Source: Stenocarpella maydis (taxonomy: Eukaryota; Ascomycota; Sordariomycetes; Diaporthales; Diaporthaceae). From it: a DNA stretch of 64,000 nucleotides. Positions 1 through 12,811 of the stretch are shown one piece after another; positions within the stretch are counted from its first letter, which is position 1, and each line of letters begins with the position of its first letter. A program made the translations under genes and the position numbers. The stretch lies in contig NQMI01000015.1 of the NCBI GenBank assembly GCA_002270565.1, forward strand, positions 188,250-252,249, given 5' to 3'. The notes beneath the pieces are model-generated. The model searched no databases and was not told the origin of the DNA. It was given only the letters and a program-made list of their open reading frames with translations.

Positions 1-659
1 TGTGGCTGAAGTGCGGGTACGACGCCGGGCTCTGTGGGCCCAGGATGAGCTGGCGGACCTTGGACTTGATGCCGTCGCACCCGATGACTGTTGTTACGGT
101 GAGCCGGCGTCGAGTGTTCAACGTCATTGGTAAGTAGTCACTCACTAGCATCGGCCTCCGCCCTGCTGCCGTCCTCGAAGTGCAGCGTCAGCTTCTCGCC
201 GGGCCCTGGATCGGTAAACCCGGTGAACCTCTTGTGGAATTCGACCACGTCCTGGGGGATGTGGTTGACCAGCTCAACAAGCAGGTGGGCACGGTGGCAG
301 CCCTGGAAGCCCTTGTAGCCCGAATACAGCGTGAATAGCAGCTTATCATCTGTCCCCTCGGGATCCGCTGGGTCCCAGTGGTAGCCGTCGTGATAGCGCA
401 GGTAGTCGTTTGGATTATCGACGTCTTCGCCGTTCGGCGTGGCGATGGTGTCGACCGCGTCGACGATGGCCGGATCGAGGAGTTTCATGCACCGGAGCGC
501 GTTTGCCGTGAACGCGATGCCTGCTCCAATCTCCCGGAAGGATCCTGACTGCTCGTACAGCTTCACCTTGATGTCCCGCTTCAAAAGTCCCATGGCAAGT
601 ATCACCCCCACAATGCCGCCTCCTACAATGGCAATTTCTAGTTGACCCTTGCGAGACAT
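1..659 (-). CDS. FAD-dependent monooxygenase, azaphilone/salicylate hydroxylase type (5' part only, cut by window edge)
   Basis: Exons are complement 659-146 and 87-<1, with an intron at 145-88 (GTGAGT...CAG). The start is the ATG at 659; an upstream in-frame TTG at 674 is not needed. About 200 residues are visible. Near the N-terminus is a Rossmann FAD motif (VGGGIVG), followed by ExGAGI and a GCHRAH segment. After the intron comes the second FAD/NAD(P)H motif, GCDGIKS. This order is that of class A flavoprotein hydroxylases. In azaphilone, sorbicillinoid and tropolone pathways such enzymes hydroxylate and dearomatise the aldehyde released by a reductase-ended NR-PKS, and that PKS gene is the next gene in the same orientation. 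The family is about 430 residues, so roughly half lies outside the window. The class is secure; the exact substrate is inferred from context. Confidence 0.9.
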
Positions 660-1366
660 TCTGGCCGAATGCAAGGTGGCTACCCAGGCTACTGCCGGAA
701 GAATACGGTTTGAAATAAGCCTCTACCGTATAAAGATGTTTAGTACCAACACTTGGAATGTGGTGTTCTCTAGTAATGGCCTCTGAAGATGCACGCTAAC
801 GTTAAATAATAAGGCCTTTGATCAATAGCCATGGTCATCAGGTCCCCGGTGTATTACTACAGTGCCTGTCGCATGACATTTCCCGACACACTCGGAGTTT
901 CCCCTCGGACCGCGGGGGCAAGGTCTCTGCACAGGGCATACCGGACTCAATAATCAGCAGGTTAATGAATATGTCAAGTGATGGTGATCTAATATTGCAA
1001 AGACAAAAGAGAACGTACTGGCGTATACAATGGACTCTTGCTTTGTGGTACACTATGGTGAGCGGTCGGCGCGATATTACAGGATGGGATGGATGGTTCA
1101 CGATTTAAGCGACAGGCTATCTAGACCCAAGAGCGTATCCACATTGAAGCATGAGATTTCAATTAAATATGTCATGTATGACATTCAGCGAGACATCGTG
1201 GTAAAAATCGTTGTATGATGTTGTCCCAATCCATGTGAATATGAGACGCTGACTCCCTTCTGGAGGCATCGCAAAACAAATTAGACCCAATAAGGACACA
1301 TAGCTGGGAGAACCAGCACAATCAATAAAAACAAAAACAACTCCAGACTCCTGGTGGGATTACGCT
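660..1366. other. Intergenic region between FAD monooxygenase promoter and PKS 1 3' end
   Basis: This stretch of about 700 bp is AT-leaning and holds no convincing coding frame. It must contain the promoter of the FAD monooxygenase (transcribed leftwards) and the 3' UTR of PKS 1. I found no copy of the CGGACTT motif seen in other promoters of the cluster; the closest is CGGACTC near 944. Confidence 0.6.
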
Positions 1367-4300
1367 CTATGTTGGGCGGTTGTGCAGAAAGCCCTTCAGC
1401 TTCCACCATTCCATGTATCTCTTGATGACATCCTCCCTGACCGGCCCGACTGCCGCAAGCGTGGGTGAGTGGTCACGAGCGTTGCTCGTCTGTAGGAGCA
1501 TGCCACCGCAGCTCATGCGGATGAAGTTGTCATCCAGGAAATCAATAAGCCTCGCAGCCGGGTTGTCTTCCAAGGACCCAGGAAAGGTCCGCACGCGACG
1601 CACCCACTCGGGAAACGGAACTATGTTTTCCGGAGGGATGCGGAGCTCGTCTGCCATGACAGGCAAGACGCTGTCCCAGGGCTGCCGCACTGGGTTGTCA
1701 ATATGATAAACAGGATGCATGGGGGTGTTCTCGTCCAGCAACAGCAGGTCCACTGCCGTGCCTGCGACCGAATCAATAGGGGTCCAGCACACGTCGCCCT
1801 GGAGACCCGGAAGTGCCCTGAGGGTCTGCGAGCTCTTGACCAAGAAACTGAGATGCTCCATCTCGTTCCAGTAGCCGGTGCGACTGTGGCCGGCGATCTG
1901 GCCGGGACGGACAGCCGTGGCCCGGAACAGATGCGGATACCGGTGCAGGGTCTCGTCTAGCATGCGCTCGCACACCCACTTGGCGTGCGCATAGCCGTTG
2001 GGCAACAGCTGGGCGGCAGTGGCCCGCTGCTCAGGGGCGAAGCGGCTGTTCCCTGGAACCAGGGAATGATGGCCCATGACTGCGATGGAGGAGATGAACT
2101 CGAACGTGACCCTGCAGCCGGGCGGCCAACACGGGCCCACGGCGATGTCTCGAGCAAGGTCGAGCAGGGCGCGCAGAAGGACAAACTGCGCCTCGAAGCC
2201 CGACACGGGCCGCTTGCCAGACATGGGCCAGGCGTTGTGGACAATGTGCGTGACAGACGTGACCAAGGACTGGTAGACGTCGTCGTCGAGACCAAGCCGC
2301 GGCTTTCCAGCGTCGACCGCGAGCGCCTGGACCTTGGCGTGTTCCTCTGGCGCGAGCTCGATGCCCCGAGATGCAAAGGCTGCCTCCTGCCGGGCCTGAG
2401 GCGCCGCCGTGGTGCTGCGCCGGTTGAGGCAGACGACCTTCTCGACGGCGGGCAGTGCGGCCAAGTGCGCCACGACGTGGGCACCAAGAGACCCGGTCGC
2501 CCCAGTGACAGCCACACAGAACTTGCGCCCTCGATGGGCCTTGTCTGCTCGCACGCTGCCGCCCCTGCGAGCCGAGCCTGGGACCTCGAATCCCTGCGTG
2601 TACTTGTGCACGTAGGCGTCGAGTTGCCTCTCCACGGCCTCCGTGGTCACCTCCAGCGCCGCCGGCGCAGGCGGCACGAACTGGATGCTGGTGGGCTCGA
2701 GCGCGAAGCCCGGCTGTGCGCTGGCCTGGGCGATGATGAGGCGCTGGATCTCAACCTCGGGTCTCCAGCCATCGGTCCAGTCCACCCGGCCATATCCCGC
2801 GGCGCGCAGGTCGGCAGCCCAGCGAGTCTGGTGGGCGATGGCATGCCTGCGGCCGTCGTCAAAGAGCCACCAGCCCTCGAACAGGCCGAAGATCATGTCG
2901 ACCCAGTGCAGTGGGCTTGTCATCTCGAGCATCAGCAGGAACCCGTCGGGCCGGAGCGCCTTTCTGATGTTGGATGCCGAGTGGACGAGGCTGTGGGTCG
3001 CGTGGATGGCATTGCTGGCAACGACTATGTGCTGGGATGCCACCAGCTCGGCAGCTGGTGGCTTCTCGATGTCGTGGACACGGAACTTCATGAATGGGTA
3101 CTCCTTGGACCATTTCTTACGTGCCGCCGCAACGAATGACCCGGACAGGTCCGTAAAGGTGTACTCAACCGGCACACCGAGGCGGGCCAGCAGAGGCACC
3201 AGGCCTTTAGTCGTGCCCCCGGTGCCAGCACCGAGCTCCATGATCTTCAGAGGGCCGGAGTCCCGGGGCAGCTTGCGGACCAGGCGGGTCAGTATGTCGC
3301 ACATCTGCACGTTCGCCAGCTTGTTCAGCAGGCTGTCCCCGTACAGGCCCGTAACCAGCTCGCGGCCTTCATCGGTGCCGAATATCAACTTGATACCATC
3401 CTCTCGGCCGCGGAGCACGTCTGCCAGCTTGTGGCCAGCAAAGAACGTGAGGCGGTTCGCCCACTCGTGGTCGGGATATTCCCTGAGAAGGTGTGCCAGA
3501 ATGTCTTGGCTTGGCTGGGTCGGTGCAGCGGTCGCTGTCCTGGTGATAGATCCGTTTGTTGGCGACAGGTCCACCAGTCTGGCTTCGTGCTCCAACATAT
3601 CGTATAGCCAGTCAACCAGGCGCTCTAGGCCTGGTGGATGCTGGATGCGAGCCAAGACATCACCCGCCCTGGCAGACTTGATATGACACCCGAGGGTTTC
3701 GAGGGCTTCCACAGCCAGAGCCACGCACAGCTCTGTCTGTTTGGGGAGCACGGCGTTGCAGTAGTGGGCACAGCGGTATTCGGCAATAAAATCGTCGGTC
3801 AGCCGCTTGCTGTCCTCGAAAGCTTCAAAATATGTCTGGGGGGAGAGTTGCAGTTCACCGCCAGGGATCGCCCCGGCGGGTTCAATGTCTTGTCCCTCGC
3901 CGAATTTTGTCAACCCTGATGAGCTGACTGGCGCTGTTGTTTCGGATGAGGCGTCAGACGGACTGCTCCCCACACTGACGCTGGCTCCCTCGTCAATGTC
4001 TGTCGAGCTGTCGTCACTGCCGATGGACGTACCCAGGACACCAGACACGTGAGTAACAAGTTCCCGGAAGGTCAAAACTCTGGCCAACTCATCACTCATC
4101 AGTGGCGTCTTGAACACCCCTTCCATCTCGCGTCCTAATTCCATACCCATCAGTGAGTCGATCCCTATGTCACCCAGCGCGGCGTCGGCCGTGATCTCGG
4201 AGGGTTCCAATCCAGAAATATCGGCGAGGATCAGACGTATCTTGCCCTCTACATCGATGCCTGTTGCCTTGCCAGGCTTCGCGCCTTTTTGCTCCGAGGA

Positions 4301-7300
4301 TTCAGGCATGGCGACGTCCTCTGTTTTATTCTGAGCCTCAGGCTCTCCATTCACTGGCGTGGCAGAAATGGCTGTCGGTGCTCCCAACGCCGAGGCGGAC
4401 AGACCAGGTGTGAGTCGAGCAAGTGTCTTTGACATGGACATCTTGCTCACACGATGGTAGTTAACCCCGAGAATTACCTCGAGCAGAGAGCCGTTGGACG
4501 CATCAAAAATAAATATGTCGCTCAGATAGCCCGCTTCGCCAATCTTCTCGTGGCGAGCAAGGACGTCCCATACTTCCGGACGCGTGCAATCGCTGCTAAG
4601 CATCGGTGAGCGAGCCCATTTCTCGAATCCCGTCGCGATGAACATGTCGCCGGGGCTGCAGTCAGTCATGCAGTTGACCCAAATACCAGCGACTTGACTG
4701 AAACAGTCGGAAAGGTGCGCATCCAGCCACGTCTCGCCCGAGTACCTTTTGATAACGCGGCCGGCTGACTCGTTGTCTCTCCCAACAAGACGTTGTACGC
4801 CTCTGTAGGGCTCGGCATAGTCGACCACGTCCGAGAAGGCCCGATAGATGTTGCGGGCCCCGTGCATCACGTCGGTGGCTGCCGACATGTCATCGAGCAG
4901 CATGGCACAATGCCGGTGGTAGCCGGTCATGCGCTCATAACGCCTGAACTCTGTTTCGCTTTTGGCGTCGTCGGAAGGTCCCAGGATCACCTGGCCCTTG
5001 ACGTGGATGACCGCATGCTCTTCGTGTGATCTCGAGCTGCTTATAAGCCAGTTCCAAGTACAGTAAGTCGAGCCAGCCGGCTCAGCCGTCAGGTCCAAGA
5101 TGACAACCCTCGTGTCGTCGACGCAAATAGGTGCCTGGTTAGTGACATTGTGGACCTGGGGCTGCCACTGCCGTTTCAAGGGCGGCATTCCGGGCTCAAC
5201 CAGGCTCATCAACGCCTCTATAACAATGTCAACTATCACTGTCGCCGGGGAAATTGCTGCAGTCCTAGCGATCAAGTGACCCGTTACCAGTTCTCGGTAC
5301 TTTTCTGTGCTTGTGTTGATGCGAAACCGTGCCGAACGAGGGCCCTTGTCCGTATGATCAATCAGCGAGAACAGGCCGAGTCCCGTGCCTTCCGGCTCGA
5401 TCGACGTATCTGTTTCCGCCGCAGCGTTCTGTTTCAGGGGGGCTTTCATCTCCAGCCAGTGAATGGACTTTTCAAATTGGTACGGCGGGAGCATGATGGG
5501 TACGTAGGCGTATGTCTGCCCCCGGTGATGCGGCCAATAATTCACATCTATACCGTTTTTCCACAGGCCGAGGGTGGCATTGGCGAGGTTGCGCTGCCCA
5601 TCGTCCCCTCCAGTGATATTCAACCCCTGGAAGACGCTTGACTTCGGATTTCCAAGCGCCCGGCTAGCCATGGCCGTGATGGTGGAAGCTGACCCTGCCT
5701 CGAGGAAGACCGCGGACGGGTATTTGTCATGCAAACGTTGGATGGCATGATGGAAATATACGGGCTTGCGCATGTGATCGGCCACGTAGCTAGCCGGCAA
5801 TCTCAAACCCGTCGGTTGGTGCTCCATGGCCATCTGTATTGGAATCGTCGGCTGCCTAAACGTCAGATCCTGTCCGACATCCAGGAGCCCTGGCGTCAGG
5901 GGATCAACTAGGCTTGAGTGAAATGCGTTGGTGACATTAAGCCTCTTGCTACGCAGCCCAATGAAGTGTGGTTGCGTCAGCGCTTGAGCCACGGCATCTA
6001 TATCGGCACTGGTACCCGCCAAAGTGAAGCTCCTGGGACCATTGAAGCATGCGATGGTAGCAGTGCCTCTGGACTCGACCAGGAGAGGTCTGACCAGCTC
6101 GAGGTCTCCCTCGACGGCCATCATCGCGCCACTCTCCTCGCCCCAGCGCTCCCGGATGACCTTGGCACGACCAGCCACCATCTTCAACCCATCATGCAGG
6201 CTGAGGACTCCGGCAACGCACAAGGCCACCAGCTCGCCGAAGCTGTGCCCCACGACAGCGGCCGGCATCAGCCCGGCTGATATCCAGCTCTGAGCGCAGG
6301 CATATTGCATGGCGAACAGAGCAGTCTGCAGCATGACCGGGTCCCGAACTGGTGTCCTCTGGAAGACTGTCGGGAATATGCTACCGGCGTGGGCAAGGGA
6401 CCTGCACACGGCATCGCAAGCGTCGAGGTGCACGCGCAATATCTGGTTCGAGTTGTACACGCTTCGATCAAGGCCGACGAAGGTGCTTACCTGGCCGCCA
6501 AAGCAGAGGATCAGCGGCCGGGCTGCCTGTTGAGATGTTGGAACCACCGCTAGGCTGCCAGAGGGCTCGCTCTTTTCGTATTTCTCGAGCAGCTGAACGA
6601 GGTCCTTCACGGAGCTGCAGCAGAGGACAAGCGACCTGGCCAGGGTTCGGTTGCTTTGCCTTGAGAGGTTGAATGCGACATCTGACAGCTTCAGAGGTAG
6701 GGAGTCCGCCCGCGACAGGTGTTGATGCAGGAATCGCCTCAGGCGCTGGCTGTAAGCTATCAGTGCCCGCTCGTCATGGCCGTGGATACGAATGGGAACG
6801 ACGGCATTTGACTGGTCGTGGGCTGAAGTAGGGGCAGCCGGGATGGAGGGAGCCTCAGTTACAATCATAGATGCATTCGATCCGGAAGCGCCGTAATTGT
6901 TTATGAGAGCAGCACGAATCCCGCCACCCGTGACCCAGGGTCTCAGCTCGGTGACCACCTCCATGTTGTCGGCTGCTGTCGCTGGGATGGCTGGGTTCAG
7001 AGACTTAAAGCTGGCCTGTGGGGGTATGACACGGCGCTGTGCCATGAGGAGAGTCTTGACGAGTGACACGATGCCGGATGTACATTCAGTGTGTCCAACA
7101 AGACCTTTCACTGAGCCTAGTCCGAGCATCGTGGTACGGGCACTGGCTCCTAAGACTGCGCGGATACTTTGATATTCCGCCGGATCTCCTACTTGTGTCC
7201 CTGTGCCGTGGGCCTCGACAAATGTAATATCCTTTGGAGAGAGCTTTGACTGGTCGACAACGTCGGTGAATAGATCTGTGAGTGAAGGTACATTCGGAAC

Positions 7301-9449
7301 GAAAACGGGGGTACAATTCTCTGTCAATAAATAGGAGTTAGCAACAATATTCTCGGGAGAGCATTTGGGGCAGCAAGCACGTCTGAGAGAGACAATCACT
7401 TGCGAGGGCGAATATGAGCCTTCAAACAACATTAGCACATACCGTTCTGCATCACACCACTGGCCGAGATGGTCCCCAAGATCACGTCCCCGTCAGCCAG
7501 GGCTTGCGACATTTTCTTGACCATCACGGCCGCAAACCCCTCTCCCCGGCAGTATCCGTCTGCGCTGCTGTCAAATGGTTTGCACTGGCCTGTTGGGCTG
7601 AGGAAGCTGGCAGCAGCTAAGTTCTGGAACCACAGGCTGTTGGTCATGATATTGGCACCGCCTGCCAGCGCGGCAGAGCAGTCCCCACTCAACACAGCCC
7701 GACACGCCTGGTGAACAGCGACCAGAGAGGAACTGCATGCTGTGTCGATACATAGGCTGGGCCCAGTCCACCCGAAGTAGTGGCTGACCTTGCCCGCGAT
7801 AAACGACTTCAGGTTGCCTATTGCGGTAAATGCATTGGGCTGGTAGCACGCTGCGTTGTTCTCGTAGTCGGCGCTGCAGACCCCGACAAAACAACCTATC
7901 CTCCTCTTGCGCTCGCCGCCTTGTGCCGCACCGCCATGTGTGAAGTATCCTGACTGCTCGACCGCCTGATATGCGACCTGTAGCATGTGGCGCTGCTGCG
8001 GGTCGGTCGAGGCCATCTCTCGCGCCGACTTCTTGAAGAACTTGTGGTCGAATGCGCTGTGGTCGTTGATGAAGTTCCCGTGCCACTTGCGCGCGGGATC
8101 TACCTCTCTCCAGGCCGTTTCGAAGCTAAGCCGATCCACAGGCACTTCTTGGTGCTGGGAGCTGCCGTGGCACAGGAGGTCCCAGAACTCGTCGACATCG
8201 TCGGCCCCTGCCACTTTGATGGACATACCGATGACCGCAACATCGTCTGGCTTTCTGGGTTCCGGCACCCTGATACACGGCGAAGGCGAGGCGCTTATAA
8301 TCTCGGCTGCTTGTTTAACACGGAAACCAAGCACAGGCATCATGGAAGGCGGAATACAGCGCTCCGGCCCGAAGGAGATGATGAGTGAGCTGCCAGGGTT
8401 GTCCACCGTCTCCCAAGCTGCTGAACACGCGGACAACCATTCCGGCTTGTTCAACAGGATGTTGCTAATGGCATGAGAATGCAGCGAGCCGGTAGTGATC
8501 TTCGTGGCCTCACCCGAGTTTGACCACGTTCGGTGGACTAGCTGCGAAGCATCCGGAAGACGGACACCAGGCGTCTTGTCACAGTAGTCCGTCAAGGCCG
8601 CAACGTCGTCCTGATACCACATATGATGAAAACGGCCAGTCAGGCCGATCATAGCCGCTACGATTCCGGCGGCCTTCAGTTCTCGCTGCAATTTCTCGGT
8701 AGTCCTGGCGGATGTAGTGACGGTTGCTCTGTTCTCGTCAAAGGCAACAGAGACATAGGCCTAGATGCATTTGAATGCGTCAGCTAAAGCCCGCAAAGCC
8801 AAAACCTGAAGGATACACGTACTTCTGGATACTGGCTGAGTATTTGGTCCATGTCTTGCTTGGCCTTTTCCGACGTCCACGAAGTCGCCAGCGCCCTTGC
8901 CGGACCGGACGCGTCTATGCGCCCCTGCGCGTCGACCACACCGCCGAGCAGCATGGCAAGCCGGATAGCCGCCGCGCCGTTCCTCCTGATCTGCGCGTCA
9001 TCTGCGCTGGCAGCCACTGCGAAAGCGCTCAGAAGCCCCGTGCAGAGCCCAAGCGCTCCGTAGATGGTGTCCGGCTCGGACGGCGCTCTCCCCTGAAGAT
9101 TCATATACTCTATCAGGTGTGTGATGACGACAAGAGGGCCAAGAACGATGTTGGGCCACGTCGAATCCGCAGGGACCGGCACGGAGGAGACATCACCGTC
9201 CAGAAACCACTTTTGCATGTCGACTAGCATATCTTTTGCTCCCCCGATGCTGTATTTCGAGAACTCCTGTACGAAAGCCTCCCAACATTCAGGCAGCGAC
9301 GCGATGGTGTCAGCTATCCATCTGCAGTTGTCTGTAGCCTTCAGGCTATTGTGCAAATCCATCAAGGCGTCGGCATTGAAAGATAGTGCTTGTGGGCCGA
9401 ACACAAGAAGTGTCTCGCCTGTCCCGTCGGCAGCGCTTTTGAGAGTCAT
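1367..9449 (-). CDS. Non-reducing polyketide synthase 1, SAT-KS-AT-PT-ACP-CMeT-R (aldehyde-releasing)
   Basis: Exons are complement 9449-8823, 8760-7443 and 7320-1367, with introns of 62 and 122 nt and CTGAC/CTAAC branch sites. The sum is 7,899 nt, giving 2,632 residues, normal for this domain set. The SAT domain has GLCTG (C136). The KS has DTACSSS (C551), HGTGT (H686) and VGHTE (H725). The AT has GHSFGE (S1008). The product template domain has a VTGH histidine (H1330) and a downstream SDCFSQ aspartate (about D1520). The ACP carries GIDSL (S1704). The C-methyltransferase has ELGAGTGG (2010-2017). A C-terminal Rossmann reductase has TGATGSLG (2254-2261). Enzymes of this layout make C-methylated aromatic polyketides and release them reductively as aldehydes, the starting point for azaphilones, citrinin, sorbicillin and tropolones. 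No active-site residue looks lost. No highly reducing partner PKS is in the window, so the SAT may load acetyl, or a partner lies outside. Confidence 0.95.
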
Positions 9450-10403
9450 GATGGGGGCTCGTTTGCAAAAGAATTAGAACTTGAAATAGGAGAATATGAA
9501 AGCTCAAATTATGTTGGTGCTTATCACATCCGACCAGAAAGGATGGAGAGTTGAGTGAAGTCACCTTGTGACAATTAGGAAGTAGGATAGTGTTGTTCTT
9601 GCTCTCTATAATGGTCCGGGAATTTTCGGAATAACTAGTTGATAGCCGGCAGTTTCCCTGTTACCTCAAATATTTTGGCGAGTCTTCCAGGCAAATAACT
9701 CTTAAATACCACCCTAAAGTCTTATGTAAGTTTAACAGCAACCAGCCGGATACCGCCTGTCCTGTTCATGGGAGACAAGGTGTTCTCTGCAGGGCGTGCT
9801 TCCTTCTGATAAGCAATGAGCATCAGAACGGACTTCTTACAGACTCTAAGCCATGTCAAGGACGCTACGGTGTATGTAATCAGAGCCTCCCAAGGCTGAG
9901 GCTCCGTGTGGCTCAGGATGATATCGGAGTATATATTCGGAGTTCGACATCCAAATAGACCGACATTTCATAGTTCTGGAACTGGATCTAGAAATCAGTT
10001 CAAAATACATTTCAATCTTGGCAAGGCATATATTCATTGAGCTATCATTACCATCGAAATGCTTCTAATTCTTAGAATTCCGATGTATCTTATGCCCTCA
10101 AGCAGCCATTCTCGAGCTCGCAACATTCTTAACATAACTGTGAGATACATATGTACTTCATTCAACATCCATGGAACTCCCAGTAGCGCGGCGTGTAACT
10201 AGCGCAGCAGTTTTACATACTGTCTGTGTAAAATCTATAGGGTAGGCATAACGCATAGTAATTGCCCATGTGGCCAGAAAGCACTTTGGATTGGACACGA
10301 GAACGCCCATGGCAGGTCAGGAAGACATATTTATTCATGAAACACAGGGTTGCATAAATATATTTGTCTCAACGAAGCCTAATCAAGGCGGCACCGAATT
10401 TCT
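9450..10403. promoter_or_regulatory. PKS 1 promoter region, with one CGGACTT site
   Basis: This is the gap of about 950 bp between the PKS 1 start (minus strand) and the 3' end of the P450. No supportable coding frame is seen. A single CGGACTT heptamer lies at 9829-9835, about 380 bp upstream of the PKS 1 ATG. It matches the motif found in the other cluster promoters but has no 13-bp-phased partner here. Confidence 0.5.
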
Positions 10404-12132
10404 TTACTTAATCTGCACTAGGCACTTGTGGCCCTTGGGCACTAGGAGAAAGTTTGCCTGTGGTTCCATGTCATCCCCACCATTGAGAATCGTAGCCTCG
10501 GGAAACTGCCGGAAAAATAACGCCGTGCAGATCCGCAATTCCATCCTGGCGAGATTACTGCCAATGCAACCTGTGCGTTCAATCATCAGTATGGTGCTTC
10601 CTGGAGACTCTGTTCGTCACCCGCGCTTACTTCTGGGTCCCACGCCAAATGGCATGAACGCGTTTCTTGCCTCGGCGGATGGGCTTTCCCAGCGGGAAGG
10701 GTCAAACCTGCAGTTCTCTGGTCAGCTTCTTACCAGAGTTTACTGTTTATGTGCACTCGCTCCGCACGGCGAGGAGAATTACCTTTCAGGATCTGGGAAA
10801 ATCCGAGGGTCGCGGTGCATGGTATAGCTCTGTGTCGATACGATCATGCCCCCGGGCACATGACGACCGAGCACAGTAGCGCCACTCGGAGGGACCACGC
10901 GGGGAAGCCCACCCGGAGCCGCCCCGTAGAGACGGAGAGTCTCATCGATGATCCAGTTCAGATATTGCAGGTCTCTGAGGTCGCGATGTGTGAACGCCTC
11001 CGGGAGCGTCTGCAATTCTAACAAGAGCCTCCCGCGTACGTGACGATGCTGGCACACGGAGTACACAAGATAGGTAAGCGTCACGGCTGTCGTGTCGGTG
11101 CCTGCGGTGATGTAGGACTGGGACTCGGCACTCAGATCCTCCTCCGATAGCTGCATCTCAGATTTGGTGGCCAGCCTGGCGAAGAGCGTCTTCGCTGCGC
11201 GGCTCGAGTCCTGTTCGACGAGTTGCAGGTATTGCGCTGTGCATTTGCGGCTGTATTTCATGATGCGCTGCCGCGCCAATGCCACGTTGTTAAAAAATGG
11301 TATGAATTGCAAGTATCCGGCAGCCCATATGATGCTTGGAAATGCGCTGCGAAGCGGCAATATAGCGCCCATCTGGGCGATGTCCACCGCATACTCAGTT
11401 TTCTGCTCGAGTCAGCAGGAGACCAATCTGACACGACGGCATCACAAGTATCGTCGTACCTTTCCGGACTCTAGCAATTGGAATGATTGTCCAAAACATA
11501 AAAGCCCGATGACGTCCATAGCAAACAGAGTCCACCAATTCAGCATGTCAGTGCTCCCCTTTCTCCTCATCTCTTCTCCCATTTTGCTGGTTGTGAGGCG
11601 CGCGCGATCCATGACCGCGGGCTCGAACTCGCTCATGGAAGACTCGGAGAACGAAGGGCCTAACAGGCGACGCCGCTCAGCATGGAAGCTCTTGTCGGTC
11701 GTAGAAAACAGGCTTGTCACCCTCCCTCCCGTGTAAAAACTAGGGTCTTTTGAGAACCCGGACCTAGCACCGTGGATTTCGCGAACGGCGGAGACATCGC
11801 TGACGTCCACCGCAGAAGGACCGACACGAACAATTGGCCCTGAGACTCGATCAGAAAATATGAGGGCATACATGTATTGGATGCTGCCAGTTTCAAAGTA
11901 GGGACAGAGACGCACCGTATCTGTCGTGAAGTGAATGCACGTACTGCGCTTTAGATCCACTGAGGAGACTGAGTCTTGCCGGCAGGTCTGTCCAACGAGA
12001 CAGGAAAGGTCCCGGTATTGACGACAATGGACCTGCAAAGGTCCATCGCAACAATAACACGACAGCCAGACTCAAAATCAGAGCTGCCAATGGCATGCCG
12101 GAAAGGTGGTTCGAATTTTTGGTTTCCATCAT
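10404..12132 (-). CDS. Cytochrome P450 monooxygenase
   Basis: Exons are complement 12132-11916, 11839-11460, 11402-10783, 10707-10631 and 10570-10404. The introns (76, 57, 75 and 60 nt) have canonical borders. The sum is 1,461 nt, giving 486 residues, a normal microsomal P450 length. The N-terminus has a hydrophobic anchor (about residues 13-30) followed by the proline-rich SSIPGP hinge. The oxygen-binding I-helix reads TAGTDTT, the K-helix ExxR is ETLR, and the PER signature is split by the third intron. The haem loop is FGVGPRSCIG, with C433 as iron ligand; that loop is itself interrupted by the fourth intron. It is divergently transcribed from PKS 2 and shares its promoter region. It presumably oxidises the polyketide scaffold, for example a methyl or side-chain carbon. 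The start could equally be the ATG at 12129. Confidence 0.93.
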
Positions 12133-12811
12133 GCTTCAGTTTCCAACCGTGAGACCTACACCGCAGTACTGCACATGTCTCCTGAGCTTGTTGGAGATAT
12201 AAACGATACAGGTGCTTACGGTGCGGTGCCGGACTTAGCGGAGTCACTCGAAGGAGTTGGAAGATGAGCCAGTGGTTCAGGGAAGACAGTGTGTGTTTCG
12301 ATAGCCAACACTGTCTGCCAGGTCGGACAGATTTTATCTCAAATGTCAGGGATTTTCTTTTCGGAGATTTACAGTTACAATAGTTATGTAAAAAGGACGA
12401 TTAACTTGTCACCTCTGACGACAATCAGGAACCATCTCATCATGTAATCTGGAGATGACCAACCCACCATACAAAGGCATACTGAATACTTCTTGAACAT
12501 GTTACGAAAATATCACAACAGACAAAGTAGCAGCTCAATATATCCACTGAGAAGCATCTCTAATCTATTGTTAACCTATTATAATCCCCTGATCTTACGG
12601 CTTGGAATTTCTGACTACGCGCCAGAGCTGCAGAGTCCGAGTGAAAAGTCCGCTGCATGTCCCTGTGGCATATCTGAGGATGTGTAAGATATGGCTGATG
12701 GGGGGGGAACAAGGCTGCGTATATACCTGATGATCGCAGTAGCCAGGCGCTGAGGCGAATCAGTTGCAGAACAAACCATCAGCCTAGCCAAACCCTGCTC
12801 TAATATTGAAA
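12133..12811. promoter_or_regulatory. Divergent promoter of P450 and PKS 2, with CGGACTT sites
   Basis: This 679-bp region separates the P450 ATG (minus) from the PKS 2 ATG (plus). CGGACTT lies at 12230-12236, about 100 bp upstream of the P450. The reverse form AAGTCCG is at 12646-12652, with a near copy GAGTCCG at 12633-12639, exactly 13 bp apart. This pair is about 160-180 bp upstream of PKS 2. A TATATA sequence sits at about 12720-12725, roughly 90 bp before the PKS 2 start. The site near the P450 is surrounded by other CGG triplets (12219, 12224, 12239). The regulatory role is inferred. Confidence 0.6.

Noticed and set aside
1985..3686. Long plus-strand frames of up to 384 codons across PKS 1
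   Set aside because: Shadows of the methyltransferase and reductase-domain coding strand; no protein family marks.
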